A stretch of DNA of 18,580 bases from Thermotoga sp. 4484_232. Its GTDB lineage: Bacteria > Thermotogota > Thermotogae > Thermotogales > Thermotogaceae. The notes under the pieces were generated by a model. The model saw only the letters and a program-made list of their open reading frames with translations, did not search any database and was not told the origin of the DNA. The stretch spans positions 1 to 18,580 of the forward strand of contig MZGO01000013.1 of NCBI GenBank assembly GCA_002084985.1, read 5' to 3'. Shown one piece after another: positions 1-9,007 of the stretch (position 1 is the stretch's first letter; the number at the start of each line of letters is the position of its first letter). The position numbers and the translations under genes are program-made.

Positions 1-157
1 GAACAACTTCTAAAGCTTTTTCAAAAGCTTGCTGAGCTGCGAAAGAAGCCCATTCACAATTTTCTGTATCAAAAAGAATTTTTGAAACTTCTAGATCTTT
101 TTTTGCCTGCTCAAACCAGTCTTTACTCCTTTCCGAAATTTTCTCTCCTTCAAGCAT
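1..157 (-). CDS. HEPN-domain protein, N-terminal 52 residues (cut by window edge)
   Basis: An open frame starts at ATG 157-155, overlaps the last codons of the aldo/keto reductase gene by 8 bases, and stays open to base 1. The visible peptide starts MLEGEKISER and contains DWFEQAKKDLEVSK followed by the FAAQQAFEKALE helix. This W-x3-A-x2-DL ... F-A-x-Q-A-x-EKAL pattern is the typical first half of the HEPN fold (MJ1216/TM0613-like). HEPN proteins are often RNases and usually pair with a MNT nucleotidyltransferase as a toxin-antitoxin module. The catalytic R-x4-6-H motif lies in the C-terminal half, outside the window, so activity and partner cannot be judged. The ribosome site is weak (ttgagg just before the ATG), which suggests translational coupling to the upstream gene. 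The family call is fairly sure; toxin function is inference. Confidence 0.75.
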   Translation of the reverse strand, partial: MLEGEKISERSKDWFEQAKKDLEVSKILFDTENCEWASFAAQQAFEKALEVV

Positions 158-1184
158 CCTCAACAGTTTTCAACTCTTTATCGACTTTCTTCAAAAGTTC
201 CCTTATTTTTAACCTCTGGGGACATACCTTTTCGCAATCTCCGCATTCTATACACTGCGATGCGTCTTTTCTGTCGTTCTGGAACCACTGGTAAGCTCTT
301 TTTGCATCCTCAAGCGCGTTGTAAATATGAGCCTCGTTGTACAATCTGAAAATACCAGGTATGTCGACCCCATTGGCGCAGGGCATGCAATACCCACACT
401 CTGTACAGTTGATTAGCATCATATCTCTGTAGCAGTTTTGGACTTTCCTTATCGTGTTCAAATCCTCTTCAGTCAAGGAATACTCGACAGGAGACCAATC
501 TCTTCCAGATTCTTCAAAGATCTTTTTCACTCGTTCGGGAGGCCTTGCGAGTTTTCCTCCCTTCAAAGGTTCCATGATGATAACTGCTATATTCTTTGAA
601 CCGGCGTACTTCAAACCTCGTACCCCAGCTTGATAGTGCTCATCCATGTAATTGAGCTGTATCTGACAGAAATCCCAATCGTAGGAATCTATGATTTCAC
701 GAAAAGCTCGAAAATCATCGTGGAAGGAAAAACCAATATACCTTATTTTTCCCTCCTCACGAGCTTTTTCGAGAAATTCGAAAGCGTTCAGGTTCCTTAC
801 CTTCTCCCATCTTTTCTTGTTCAAAGCATGGAGTAGATACATATCGATACGATCTGTATCAAGTTTTTGAAGTTGCTCATCCAGAAAGCGTTCGAAATCA
901 TCGTGAGATTCTACAAGCCATACTGGAGATTTCGTGGCAAGGAATACTCTCTCTCTGTACCCATCTTTCAAAGCCTTTCCAACCAGATATTCACTGCTTC
1001 CCTTGTGATAGGGATAGGCTGTGTCCACATAGTTGACCCCATGGTCTATGGCGTATCGTATCATCTCAATCGCTCTGTCTTCATCGATTTTCGCTTCGTC
1101 CCCATCTAAAATGGGGAGCCTCATGGCACCGAATCCCAAAAGGGAAACCTCTATGTCGTGTTTTCCAAATTTTCTGTATTGCAT
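150..1184 (-). CDS. Aldo/keto reductase with C-terminal 4Fe-4S domain, internally shortened
   Basis: The N-terminus (MQYRKFGKHDIEVSLLGFG) and the barrel motifs are those of NAD(P)H-dependent aldo/keto reductases: D54 and Y59 in DTAYPY, K85 in LATKSP, H119 in YLLHA. The C-terminus carries the two cysteine clusters of the ferredoxin-containing branch (COG1453): C260/C263/C266/C269 and C311/C314/C317/C321. The start is supported by AAGGAGGG eight bases upstream of the ATG. Around residue 234 the protein jumps from DWSPVE straight to YSLTEEDL. Relatives have about 40 residues there (the WALRW...LSGM segment forming the last barrel strands and part of the NADP site), so the 344 residues look like about 380 minus an in-frame deletion. 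The product is probably inactive or misfolded if the sequence is right. Substrate unknown. It follows the acylphosphatase gene by 21 bases. Confidence 0.88.
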   Translation of the reverse strand: MQYRKFGKHDIEVSLLGFGAMRLPILDGDEAKIDEDRAIEMIRYAIDHGVNYVDTAYPYHKGSSEYLVGKALKDGYRERVFLATKSPVWLVESHDDFERFLDEQLQKLDTDRIDMYLLHALNKKRWEKVRNLNAFEFLEKAREEGKIRYIGFSFHDDFRAFREIIDSYDWDFCQIQLNYMDEHYQAGVRGLKYAGSKNIAVIIMEPLKGGKLARPPERVKKIFEESGRDWSPVEYSLTEEDLNTIRKVQNCYRDMMLINCTECGYCMPCANGVDIPGIFRLYNEAHIYNALEDAKRAYQWFQNDRKDASQCIECGDCEKVCPQRLKIRELLKKVDKELKTVEDA

Positions 1185-1205
1185 TTTCGATCCCTCCTTG
1201 AAGTA

Positions 1206-1475
1206 TCAAAACCTTATCCTGAATCTTGTGAAGTTCTCTGGTTGTACCTCCTCAACCTTCACATTCGTCACCACTGCCATGGAGGGCCCTCTCGACACTT
1301 CCTTCAGAAAACTCTTCAAATCGTTCTCATCGCCTTCTGCATGTATGAGAACGCTGCCATCAGGCATGTTCATCACGTATCCTTTTATCCGGTATCTTCC
1401 CGCAATCCTCTGTGTGAAATATCTGAAACCAACTCCCTGTACCAAACCTTCAATTCTTATTTTCAACGCTTTCAT
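1206..1475 (-). CDS. acyP: Acylphosphatase
   Basis: A small cytosolic enzyme that hydrolyses acyl phosphates such as 1,3-bisphosphoglycerate or carbamoyl phosphate. The 89-residue product shows the family signature GLVQGVGFRYF with catalytic Arg18, and GYVMNMPDGSV with catalytic Asn36; the spacing of 18 residues matches the classic Arg23/Asn41 pair. The length is usual for the family (about 90). I chose ATG 1475 because AAGGTGA lies five bases upstream; a GTG at 1484 would add three residues but sits inside that ribosome site. The start overlaps the end of the mscS gene by 26 bases, so translation is probably coupled. Nothing looks damaged here. Confidence 0.93.
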   Translation of the reverse strand: MKALKIRIEGLVQGVGFRYFTQRIAGRYRIKGYVMNMPDGSVLIHAEGDENDLKSFLKEVSRGPSMAVVTNVKVEEVQPENFTRFRIRF

Positions 1476-2246
1476 CACTATCACCTTTCAAATGGACATC
1501 GACCTGTTGGAAGGGTATTTCTATTCCTTCTTCATCGAAGTACTTTTTAACCCTCAGTCCCAAAGCGTTTTGAGCGGGAAAGTAATTTTCTCTTTTAACC
1601 CAGAATCTCAGTTCGAAGTCTATCGATGAGCTTCCAAAACCCTTAAAAATTATGGAAGGCTCCGGATCCTTTTCAACCATCTCTTCATCCTTCAAAGCCC
1701 TTTCGAGGACCTCTATCACTTTTTTCAAGTCAGAATCGTAAGAAACGCCAACAATCAATGAAACTCTTCTCACAGGGCCAGGCCAATAGTGCGTGATCCT
1801 CTCGTTCCAGACGATCTTGTTCGGTATGTATACTCTCTTCCCATCGAAAGTCTTTATGAGCGTGTGGTTCAAATAAACAGCTTCCACCGTTCCAGCTGTC
1901 CCACCTATGTCCAGAACCTCCCCTTCTTTCACTGTACCCGAGCTAAGTAGGAATATACCGGCGACCAAATTCGACAAAGGTTCCTGAAGAGCAAAGCCAG
2001 CTACGATACCACCAATTCCAAGACCGGTTATCAAAGGTAAAAGACTCACATCCCAGATATCCAGGACTATGAAGAGAACAAATATAGAGATCACAATTCC
2101 CAGGATTAGCTTCAGAGTGTTTTGCATCCGGAACTCTTTGTTGAACTTCAAGATCAGTTTTAATAGCCATTTATAAACTTGTTTAAATAGCACATAAGAG
2201 ATTGCCAGCGTCAGAACAGTCAGGACGACCTTGATAACGATCTCCT

Positions 2247-2250
<4 letters not shown>
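1450..2250 (-). CDS. mscS: MscS-family mechanosensitive channel
   Basis: A small-conductance mechanosensitive channel of the inner membrane that releases solutes on hypo-osmotic shock. The 266 residues show three N-terminal membrane segments (about 3-25, 44-66 and 69-95). The third is the Gly/Ala-rich pore helix (LITGLGIGGIVAGFALQEPL), followed by the beta domain (GEVLDIGGTAGTVEAV, VYIPNKIVWNERITHYW) and an alpha/beta cytoplasmic domain ending near PFQQVDVHL. This is the minimal MscS architecture and looks complete. The start is GTG 2250 with GGAGGT six bases upstream; it forms a 4-base GTGA overlap with the stop of the preceding outer-membrane protein gene. Confidence 0.93.
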
Positions 2251-4072
<1,822 letters not shown>

Positions 4073-4086
<14 letters not shown>

Positions 4087-4705
4087 TTTCTCTTATCAAC
4101 TCCTTTATCCTCCTCCAGCACCCATAAATCTGATTCTCCAGCTCTTCCAGTTCCGTTCTGTAGTAATCTTTCTTGTTTTCATCTTTTATATGCCTCAGAT
4201 TTATCAGAACGTTGGCTTTGGCTATTTCAAAAGCCGCCCTGCATAATTCAGCGGAACTCAGCGCATCGGAAACAGCGTTTTTGTTACCAAATTCTGTCAC
4301 CACCTCCGTATCCTTTATTACGTCCCTTATGATCCTTGCCAATTCGAACGGAACATCTGCTGCTTTTATAAGCGCTTCTTGGATCCTTTTTTCTCTTTCT
4401 TTTTTCTCATTCTCTGTGTTTTTAGGGAGTTTGTAAGCCATCATGACTTCGTTGAAGGCTTCCATATCTTTCTTCGCTATGTCCATGAGTCTTTCTCTAA
4501 TATTTTCCATGTTTTCAACGATCCTTTCCATCTCGGATTCCCACTCCTGATACTTCTTTTTACCTATGGTTAGATTCGCCACCATTTCGGTAAGTGATGC
4601 GGAAAGCCCGGCAACCACAGCTCCAACGGCTCCTCCACCTGGCGTTGGTGTTTTCTCTGCTACCTTATCACAGAACTCTTTGATCTTCATTTCTCTTATT
4701 TCCAT
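4073..4705 (-). CDS. Cyclodeaminase/cyclohydrolase family protein (FchA-like)
   Basis: A 210-residue all-helical protein of the FTCD_C family, probably 5,10-methenyl-tetrahydrofolate cyclohydrolase or formimino-THF cyclodeaminase in one-carbon metabolism. The signature PTPGGGAVGAVVAGLSASL lies near the N-terminus, with the conserved AKKDMEAF and EFGNKNAVSDALSSAELC segments further on. It closely resembles what I recall of T. maritima TM1560, a solved structure of this family. The start is ATG 4705 (MEIREMKIKEFC), four bases after GGGGGTGA, which is also the end of deoC; the longer frame from a TTG at 4726 has no ribosome site. The exact reaction is not shown by the sequence. Confidence 0.87.
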
Positions 4706-4709
4706 CACT

Positions 4710-5444
4710 TCACCCCCGCTCCACAATTCTCACACCAGAACTCGTTCCTATTCTATTCGCTCCACTCAGGTACATCTTCACAGCATCTTCATAAGTTCTT
4801 ATACCTCCGGCTGCTTTCACTCCCAGCTCATCCCCCACGACCCATTTCATGAGATGGACGTCCTCCACAGTGGCACCCTTCGGTCCAAAACCGGTAGATG
4901 TTTTAACGAACTTTGCTCCCGCAATCTTTGATATGACACACGCGGATATTATCTCCTCTGGGGTGAGAAAACCAGTTTCCAGAATTACTTTCACGGGTTT
5001 TCCGTCGACAGATTCAACCACACCCTTTATATCCTCATAAACGTATTCCCATTCCTGTGCTTTCAACATGCCAACGTGTATAACCATATCGAATTCATCC
5101 GCTCCTCTCTCTATAGCGGTTTTGGCTTCTAGAGCCTTCGTTCTCTGATCAGTTGCTCCCAAGGGAAAACCTATGACTGTCACCACTTTTATGTCAGTGC
5201 CTTCAAGAGATTTCCTCGCTAAACTCACATAACTTGGATTCACGCACACTCCAAGAAAATCGTACTTTTTTGCTTCTTCACAAAGTTTTTCAATATCATC
5301 TGGTGTTGCTTGGGGTTTGAGATTCGTGTGTTCGATCATCTTCCTCAAAACATCCAAAGGAACCTCTTTCTTCTCAACTGAGAACTCGTACTCCGCTCTA
5401 TACTTGTCTATCATCTCTTCTATCTTGTACTCCAGGTTACTCAC
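4710..5444 (-). CDS. deoC: Deoxyribose-phosphate aldolase
   Basis: DeoC splits 2-deoxyribose-5-phosphate into glyceraldehyde-3-phosphate and acetaldehyde in deoxynucleoside breakdown. The 244-residue TIM barrel has the family motifs VVTVIGFPLGA, DEFDMVIHVGMLK, the Schiff-base lysine in FVKTSTGFG (Lys181), and the second lysine in VKAAGGIRT (Lys210). The length matches the family, and the gene looks intact. I chose GTG 5444 because AAGGAGG lies six bases upstream; a GTG at 5450 sits directly on that site. It follows the damaged HD gene by 13 bases and is followed at once by the cyclodeaminase gene. Confidence 0.96.
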   Translation of the reverse strand: MSNLEYKIEEMIDKYRAEYEFSVEKKEVPLDVLRKMIEHTNLKPQATPDDIEKLCEEAKKYDFLGVCVNPSYVSLARKSLEGTDIKVVTVIGFPLGATDQRTKALEAKTAIERGADEFDMVIHVGMLKAQEWEYVYEDIKGVVESVDGKPVKVILETGFLTPEEIISACVISKIAGAKFVKTSTGFGPKGATVEDVHLMKWVVGDELGVKAAGGIRTYEDAVKMYLSGANRIGTSSGVRIVERG

Positions 5445-5457
5445 GATCACCCTCCTT

Positions 5458-5933
5458 TCACAGTCCCAGGTCTTCAGATATTCCCTTCATGGAGTCCAGA
5501 GCTATCTGAAGGAACTCTTCAAGACTCAGTCCCAGCTCTTCACAAGTTTTTATCTGATCCCTGTTTGCTCCTCTTGCAAAGGCTTTTTCCTTGAATCTTC
5601 TCAGAAGATGGCTTTTTCAATTTTAGTTACTCTTTCTTTTTTTCCACAGTGAGCTAATATGGCATCTTTTACCTCCTGGGGCACGTCTTCATCTTTTAAA
5701 AGTTCTAAAGTCACATAACCATGTTTTTCCGGTTCATCCTTCGTGTAATCGTAATCCAGATCATGAAGAAGCCCAGCGATACCCCAAAGTTCCTCATTTT
5801 CGTCCAGCCTTCTTGCAAGGCCCCTCATAACGGCTTCTGTTGCTAAAACATGCTTCACCAAGTTCTTTGTTTTTATATGCTCTTTCACCAGATTCAGGGC
5901 TTTTTCCCTTGATATCAACGTCTTCACCCCCAT
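5458..5933 (-). pseudogene. Small HD-domain hydrolase, interrupted by an out-of-frame deletion
   Basis: The first 110 codons encode an HD metal-dependent phosphohydrolase: first His in [16 protein letters not shown], then GLLHDLDYDYT, the HG of EKHGYV, and ILAHCGKKERVTKIEKAIF. A stop follows at 5603-5601. Shifted by one frame, the typical C-terminal part resumes (LLRRFKEKAFARGANRD, then the LGLSLEEFLQIAL segment) and ends in LGL at TGA 5460-5458. Relatives of about 185 residues carry the (C)ADPLTGL... block between these halves, with the last metal-binding Asp. About 30 residues are therefore missing, and the two halves share TTCTG at the junction. The real start may be TTG 5918, six bases after GGGGGTG, rather than ATG 5933. 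Substrate unknown. Confidence 0.82.
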
Positions 5934-6567
5934 TTCTTTTGAAACTGTAGTAACTCCTCTTTGAAACTATTATATGATCTATCAATTCTATTCCCAATAT
6001 CTCCCCCGCTTTTTTGAGGACCTCCGTTATCTTCTTATCCTCGAAACTTGGAGTGGGGTCTCCTGAAGGATGATTGTGAACGAGTATGATGCCAGATGAA
6101 TTGGTTCTAACGGCTGCTCTGAAGACATCTCTTGGATGTATTAAGCTGCTACTCGTCGTTCCCAAACTGACATCGACGTGTGTTATGAGATGAAGCTTCG
6201 AATCCAAACATAGAACTCTCACCATTTCCTTATCCAGAAATCTCATATCCTGACAGTATTCGAAAACCTTCCTCGGATTATCCAGTTTCTTCGGCACACT
6301 CTGAAGTTCTTCATGGAGCCTCCTACCGAGCTCAAATGCCGCTTTCAGTGTGACCGCCTTGACTGTTCCTATACCTTCGATAGATTCTATTTCTTTTATA
6401 CTTGCGTTCATGAGGTTTATCAGGGATCCCTCAAATTCATCAAAAAGTTTTTTTGACAGGTCAAAGACGCTCACACCTTTAACACCTGTCCTTAGAAGTA
6501 TCGCCAAAAGCTCAGGAGTCGACAGAGAAGATGCGCCTGACTTTATCAGCCTCTCACGTGGTTTCAA
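5794..6567 (-). CDS. radC: RadC-family JAB/MPN-domain protein, with a run-on C-terminus
   Basis: The protein has the N-terminal helix-hairpin-helix (IEGIGTVKA, about residues 63-71) and the JAMM metalloprotease-like motif [14 protein letters not shown] (from residue 164) of RadC. The cellular role is uncertain despite the DNA-repair name. TTG 6567 is preferred as start: it gives the expected opening [15 protein letters not shown], overlaps the maf stop as TTGA, and has GGTGG just upstream. A GTG at 6603 is possible but overlaps maf more. RadC proteins end a few residues after YYSF. Here the frame runs on for about 45 codons inside the HD gene. One extra A in the run near 5937-5940 would end it as SFKKKWG at TGA 5926-5924, directly before the HD start, so the run-on is probably a frame slip. 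Confidence 0.9.
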   Translation of the reverse strand: MKPRERLIKSGASSLSTPELLAILLRTGVKGVSVFDLSKKLFDEFEGSLINLMNASIKEIESIEGIGTVKAVTLKAAFELGRRLHEELQSVPKKLDNPRKVFEYCQDMRFLDKEMVRVLCLDSKLHLITHVDVSLGTTSSSLIHPRDVFRAAVRTNSSGIILVHNHPSGDPTPSFEDKKITEVLKKAGEILGIELIDHIIVSKRSYYSFKRNGGEDVDIKGKSPESGERAYKNKELGEACFSNRSRYEGPCKKAGRK

Positions 6568-7130
6568 GGCTTCCACCAACCTTTTTTGTACAGGTACTCC
6601 CACACTACGCCTACAGGAAAGCCCATAACGGTGTAAAAATCCCCCTCTATTTTCTCCACGAAAACAGCTCCCAGATCCTGTATACCATAGGCCCCCGCTT
6701 TATCCAGAGGCTTAAATTCACTCACATAGAGCTCTATCAATTCCTTGGGAAGATCTCTGAACTTCACCCTGGTCCTAGAGACGAAAGTTTCCTGTCCAAA
6801 AGTGTGAGCGAAGGAGACGGCTGTGAAAACCTCATGCCAGTTTCCAGAGAGCTCCTCAAGGAATTTCCTGGCTTCTTCGACATCCTTCGGTTTTCCCAGT
6901 ATTTTGGATTTGAAAAAAACGATGGTATCCGAGCCGATGACCATCACATCCTGCTCGTTGATTCTTTCAAAAACCTCTTTTGCCTTTATTTCCGCCATCT
7001 TTCTGACGGTTTCTTCGGGATCAGGGCTGTGGAATTCTTCTACCTGTGGCTCCACCACATCAAACTGTATTCCCAGTCTTGAAAGGAGTTCCCTTCTTCT
7101 TGGTGAAGAGGACGCCAAGATCAGTTTCAA
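6564..7130 (-). CDS. maf: Maf-family nucleotide pyrophosphatase
   Basis: Maf proteins hydrolyse nucleoside triphosphates, often modified or non-canonical ones, to the monophosphate and PPi. The 188 residues carry the full set of motifs: [16 protein letters not shown] at the N-terminus, GSDTIV with the catalytic Asp68, ILGKP, the DKAGAYGIQ block and the [14 protein letters not shown] block. The length is normal. The start is TTG 7130, right after two tandem stops (TAA TAG) in its own frame and preceded by GGGAGGGA, a strong ribosome site. The end overlaps the radC start by four bases. Confidence 0.95.
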   Translation of the reverse strand: MKLILASSSPRRRELLSRLGIQFDVVEPQVEEFHSPDPEETVRKMAEIKAKEVFERINEQDVMVIGSDTIVFFKSKILGKPKDVEEARKFLEELSGNWHEVFTAVSFAHTFGQETFVSRTRVKFRDLPKELIELYVSEFKPLDKAGAYGIQDLGAVFVEKIEGDFYTVMGFPVGVVWEYLYKKGWWKP

Positions 7131-7605
7131 CTATTATCCCTCCCAACTTCTTCGCGATGTAAGCGTTCGCGGAAGCTGAGATGATACCAAAGACGATCAT
7201 AAGAGGAAACAATGCAAATATCAAAGGGCTCTTTATGAAGAGGGATGCTATCAGGAATTGCGTGAAGTTGTTGGAAATGGATCCTAAAACGCTCAAACCA
7301 AGGTAACCGAATTTTCTAAAACGACTCATGTACGATTCAACGATGGATGCCGACAGTGCTCCAAAAAATCCCATAAAGAATTGTGGGGATAAGAATTTCC
7401 CTACCATGAGACTTCCAACTATACTCTTCGCTATCGCCACAAGAGAAGCTTCTTTGAGCCCCATTTCAACAGCGAGAAGAAGAACTACCGAGTTGGAAAA
7501 TCCCCATTTACCGAACACTAAAGGAAAGGGTATGAAGGATTCTACAATGTACATTATAGAAGACAACGCTGTGAGTGAGGATAGCAGAGAAATTTTCTTC
7601 ACCAT
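7060..7605 (-). CDS. Gx transporter family membrane protein (heptaprenyl diphosphate synthase component I-like)
   Basis: A 181-residue polytopic membrane protein (about five or six hydrophobic segments) starting MVKKISLLSSLTALSS. It contains FGKWGFSNSVVLLLAVEMG and the FFMGFFGALSASIVESYM, LGSISNNFTQFLIASLF pattern. This is the family annotated as Gx transporter or heptaprenyl diphosphate synthase component I, commonly next to NusG-II and ApbE genes. The start is ATG 7605, overlapping the NusG-II gene by seven bases; frames from further upstream read through that gene. The last 24 codons overlap maf by 71 bases and look like a shadow of maf. One base fewer near 7150 would give the ending SWEG followed by TAA TAG. 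Transported molecule unknown. Confidence 0.8.
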   Translation of the reverse strand: MVKKISLLSSLTALSSIMYIVESFIPFPLVFGKWGFSNSVVLLLAVEMGLKEASLVAIAKSIVGSLMVGKFLSPQFFMGFFGALSASIVESYMSRFRKFGYLGLSVLGSISNNFTQFLIASLFIKSPLIFALFPLMIVFGIISASANAYIAKKLGGIIVETDLGVLFTKKKGTPFKTGNTV

Positions 7606-7958
7606 GTCATCGTGTCGTATTTCCTTTTTACGTTCTCGAACGTCACGATCACTTTGTTTGGTACACAAACTATCGTCCCTCCAGGCCTTATCCATTTCAT
7701 CTTTTCACATAATTTCAAAGGACATGTGGAATCAACAACTCTGACTCTTTCCCCATCGAATTCTATTTTCATGAGGTACTTTCCTTTCCACTTGACATCG
7801 TATCTACCAGGAGAAGATACCCTTAAAATAACCTCTCCTTCTCTCATAACAACGACAATGGGTTTGTGATCATGCGATTGAAACACGATGAAAGGTATTG
7901 ACAGAGCGAGAATAATCGTTATCAAGAGGAAATCGTGTTTCCCTAATAATCTCTTCAT
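7599..7958 (-). CDS. NusG domain II-containing membrane-anchored protein
   Basis: A 119-residue protein with one N-terminal membrane anchor (about residues 9-27, LLITIILALSIPFIVF). A small extracytoplasmic beta domain follows, with the NusG-II signature VDSTCPLKLCEKMKWIRPGG and IVCVPNKVIV. The three cysteines and the PGG-IVC-PN pattern are typical of the family found beside ApbE and Gx-family proteins in anaerobes. It has no link to transcription factor NusG beyond the domain name. A role in membrane flavin-based redox is inferred from context only. The start ATG 7958 overlaps the apbE stop as ATGA. Confidence 0.86.
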   Translation of the reverse strand: MKRLLGKHDFLLITIILALSIPFIVFQSHDHKPIVVVMREGEVILRVSSPGRYDVKWKGKYLMKIEFDGERVRVVDSTCPLKLCEKMKWIRPGGTIVCVPNKVIVTFENVKRKYDTMTW

Positions 7959-9007
7959 TTTTCTCTCTCAAACAGTTTGAAAGTACCGCTCTTCTTGATG
8001 GTTCCACCCTCAAGAACGAGCATGACATGTCCTCCCAATTTTGGAAACTCAAGCACCACGAATCTCCAATCTTTTCCCAAGACGAAAGCTGCCGTTGCCA
8101 GAGCATCTGCCGTTACCGCGTCTTCAGCTATGACGGTTGCGCTCCAGGTGCCCCGTGCTGGATATCCGGTTTTTGGATCCAGGATGTGGTGATACCTTTT
8201 TCCATTCATTTCAAAGAATCTTTCGTAATCCCCCGATGTTGCAACCGCTCCATCAAGAAGGTATATAAAATCCATCGGCTCATCTTTTCTGGGATCTTTG
8301 ATCGCTACAACCCAGGGTTCTCTTCCAAATTTCGGTCCGATGATTCTAATATCACCACCTGCTTCGACAAAACCCGTTGCATTTGGATCGAAAGATTTCG
8401 CGATCTGACGGGCTTTCTCCAAAGCGTATCCTTTAGCTATACCTCCCAAATCCAGTTTTATTCCATTGAGGAGTTTCACCCTCATATTCTTATCATCGAA
8501 AAGAACATTTTTATATCCAGAATGTTTCAAGGTTTCTTTTATCTCATCATCCGTTGGGAGATGAGGTTTCATCACGTCGAATCCCCAAAGTTCTATGAGT
8601 TTCCCCAGTGTCGGATCAAAAGCGCCATCTGTTATCTGAGCAAACCTTACTGAAGCTTTTATCAGGGTAAAAGTCTCTTCATCAACACTTACCCAGTCTC
8701 CATTCGCCTCGTTGATCTTATAGATTATGCTTCTGGGATTTCTGGGATCGAACTTTACCGTGAGTCTTTTGAGTTCATCGAGAATCGCCTTTGCTATTCT
8801 CTCTGGGTTGATTTTGTTACTTCCAATGACGATGTTGACGTACGTTCCAAGGGCAACATCCTTGAGTTTGTAATAGGTTTGTGGGGGTTTGAGGATGAAG
8901 CCAAGGAGAATGATGAAAAATCCTGCTGTTCCTATAAGCATGTATACTATGACTTCTTTTCTCAATAGCGATATATTTTTACGATCTGATGCCCGCATTT
9001 TTTGCAT
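7955..9007 (-). CDS. apbE: ApbE family FMN transferase
   Basis: ApbE attaches FMN covalently to Ser/Thr residues of extracytoplasmic redox proteins such as RnfG/RnfD or NqrC. The protein has an N-terminal membrane anchor (about residues 21-39), then the complete enzyme domain: [20 protein letters not shown] (186-195), [19 protein letters not shown] (273-284) and [13 protein letters not shown] (299-311) with the Mg-binding Asp/Thr. It seems intact, and resembles TM1553 from memory. The start is uncertain. ATG 9007 has GGAGGG very close upstream but overlaps the radical-SAM gene by 46 bases; TTG 8965 would make a TTGA overlap but has no clear ribosome site; ATG 8941 would trim the cytoplasmic tail. 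No FMN-acceptor domain is encoded in the window, so the target is elsewhere. Confidence 0.93.
   Translation of the reverse strand: MQKMRASDRKNISLLRKEVIVYMLIGTAGFFIILLGFILKPPQTYYKLKDVALGTYVNIVIGSNKINPERIAKAILDELKRLTVKFDPRNPRSIIYKINEANGDWVSVDEETFTLIKASVRFAQITDGAFDPTLGKLIELWGFDVMKPHLPTDDEIKETLKHSGYKNVLFDDKNMRVKLLNGIKLDLGGIAKGYALEKARQIAKSFDPNATGFVEAGGDIRIIGPKFGREPWVVAIKDPRKDEPMDFIYLLDGAVATSGDYERFFEMNGKRYHHILDPKTGYPARGTWSATVIAEDAVTADALATAAFVLGKDWRFVVLEFPKLGGHVMLVLEGGTIKKSGTFKLFEREK

Noticed and set aside
1033..1629. A 198-codon open frame on the plus strand
   Set aside because: It lies opposite the aldo/keto reductase, acylphosphatase and mscS genes, has no ribosome site and no family pattern; it is an antisense shadow.
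5794..5923. A functional C-terminal extension of RadC
   Set aside because: The extra residues are just the HD gene read in another frame and vanish with a single-base correction.
6531..7082. A 183-codon plus-strand open frame
   Set aside because: Exact shadow of maf and radC on the other strand.
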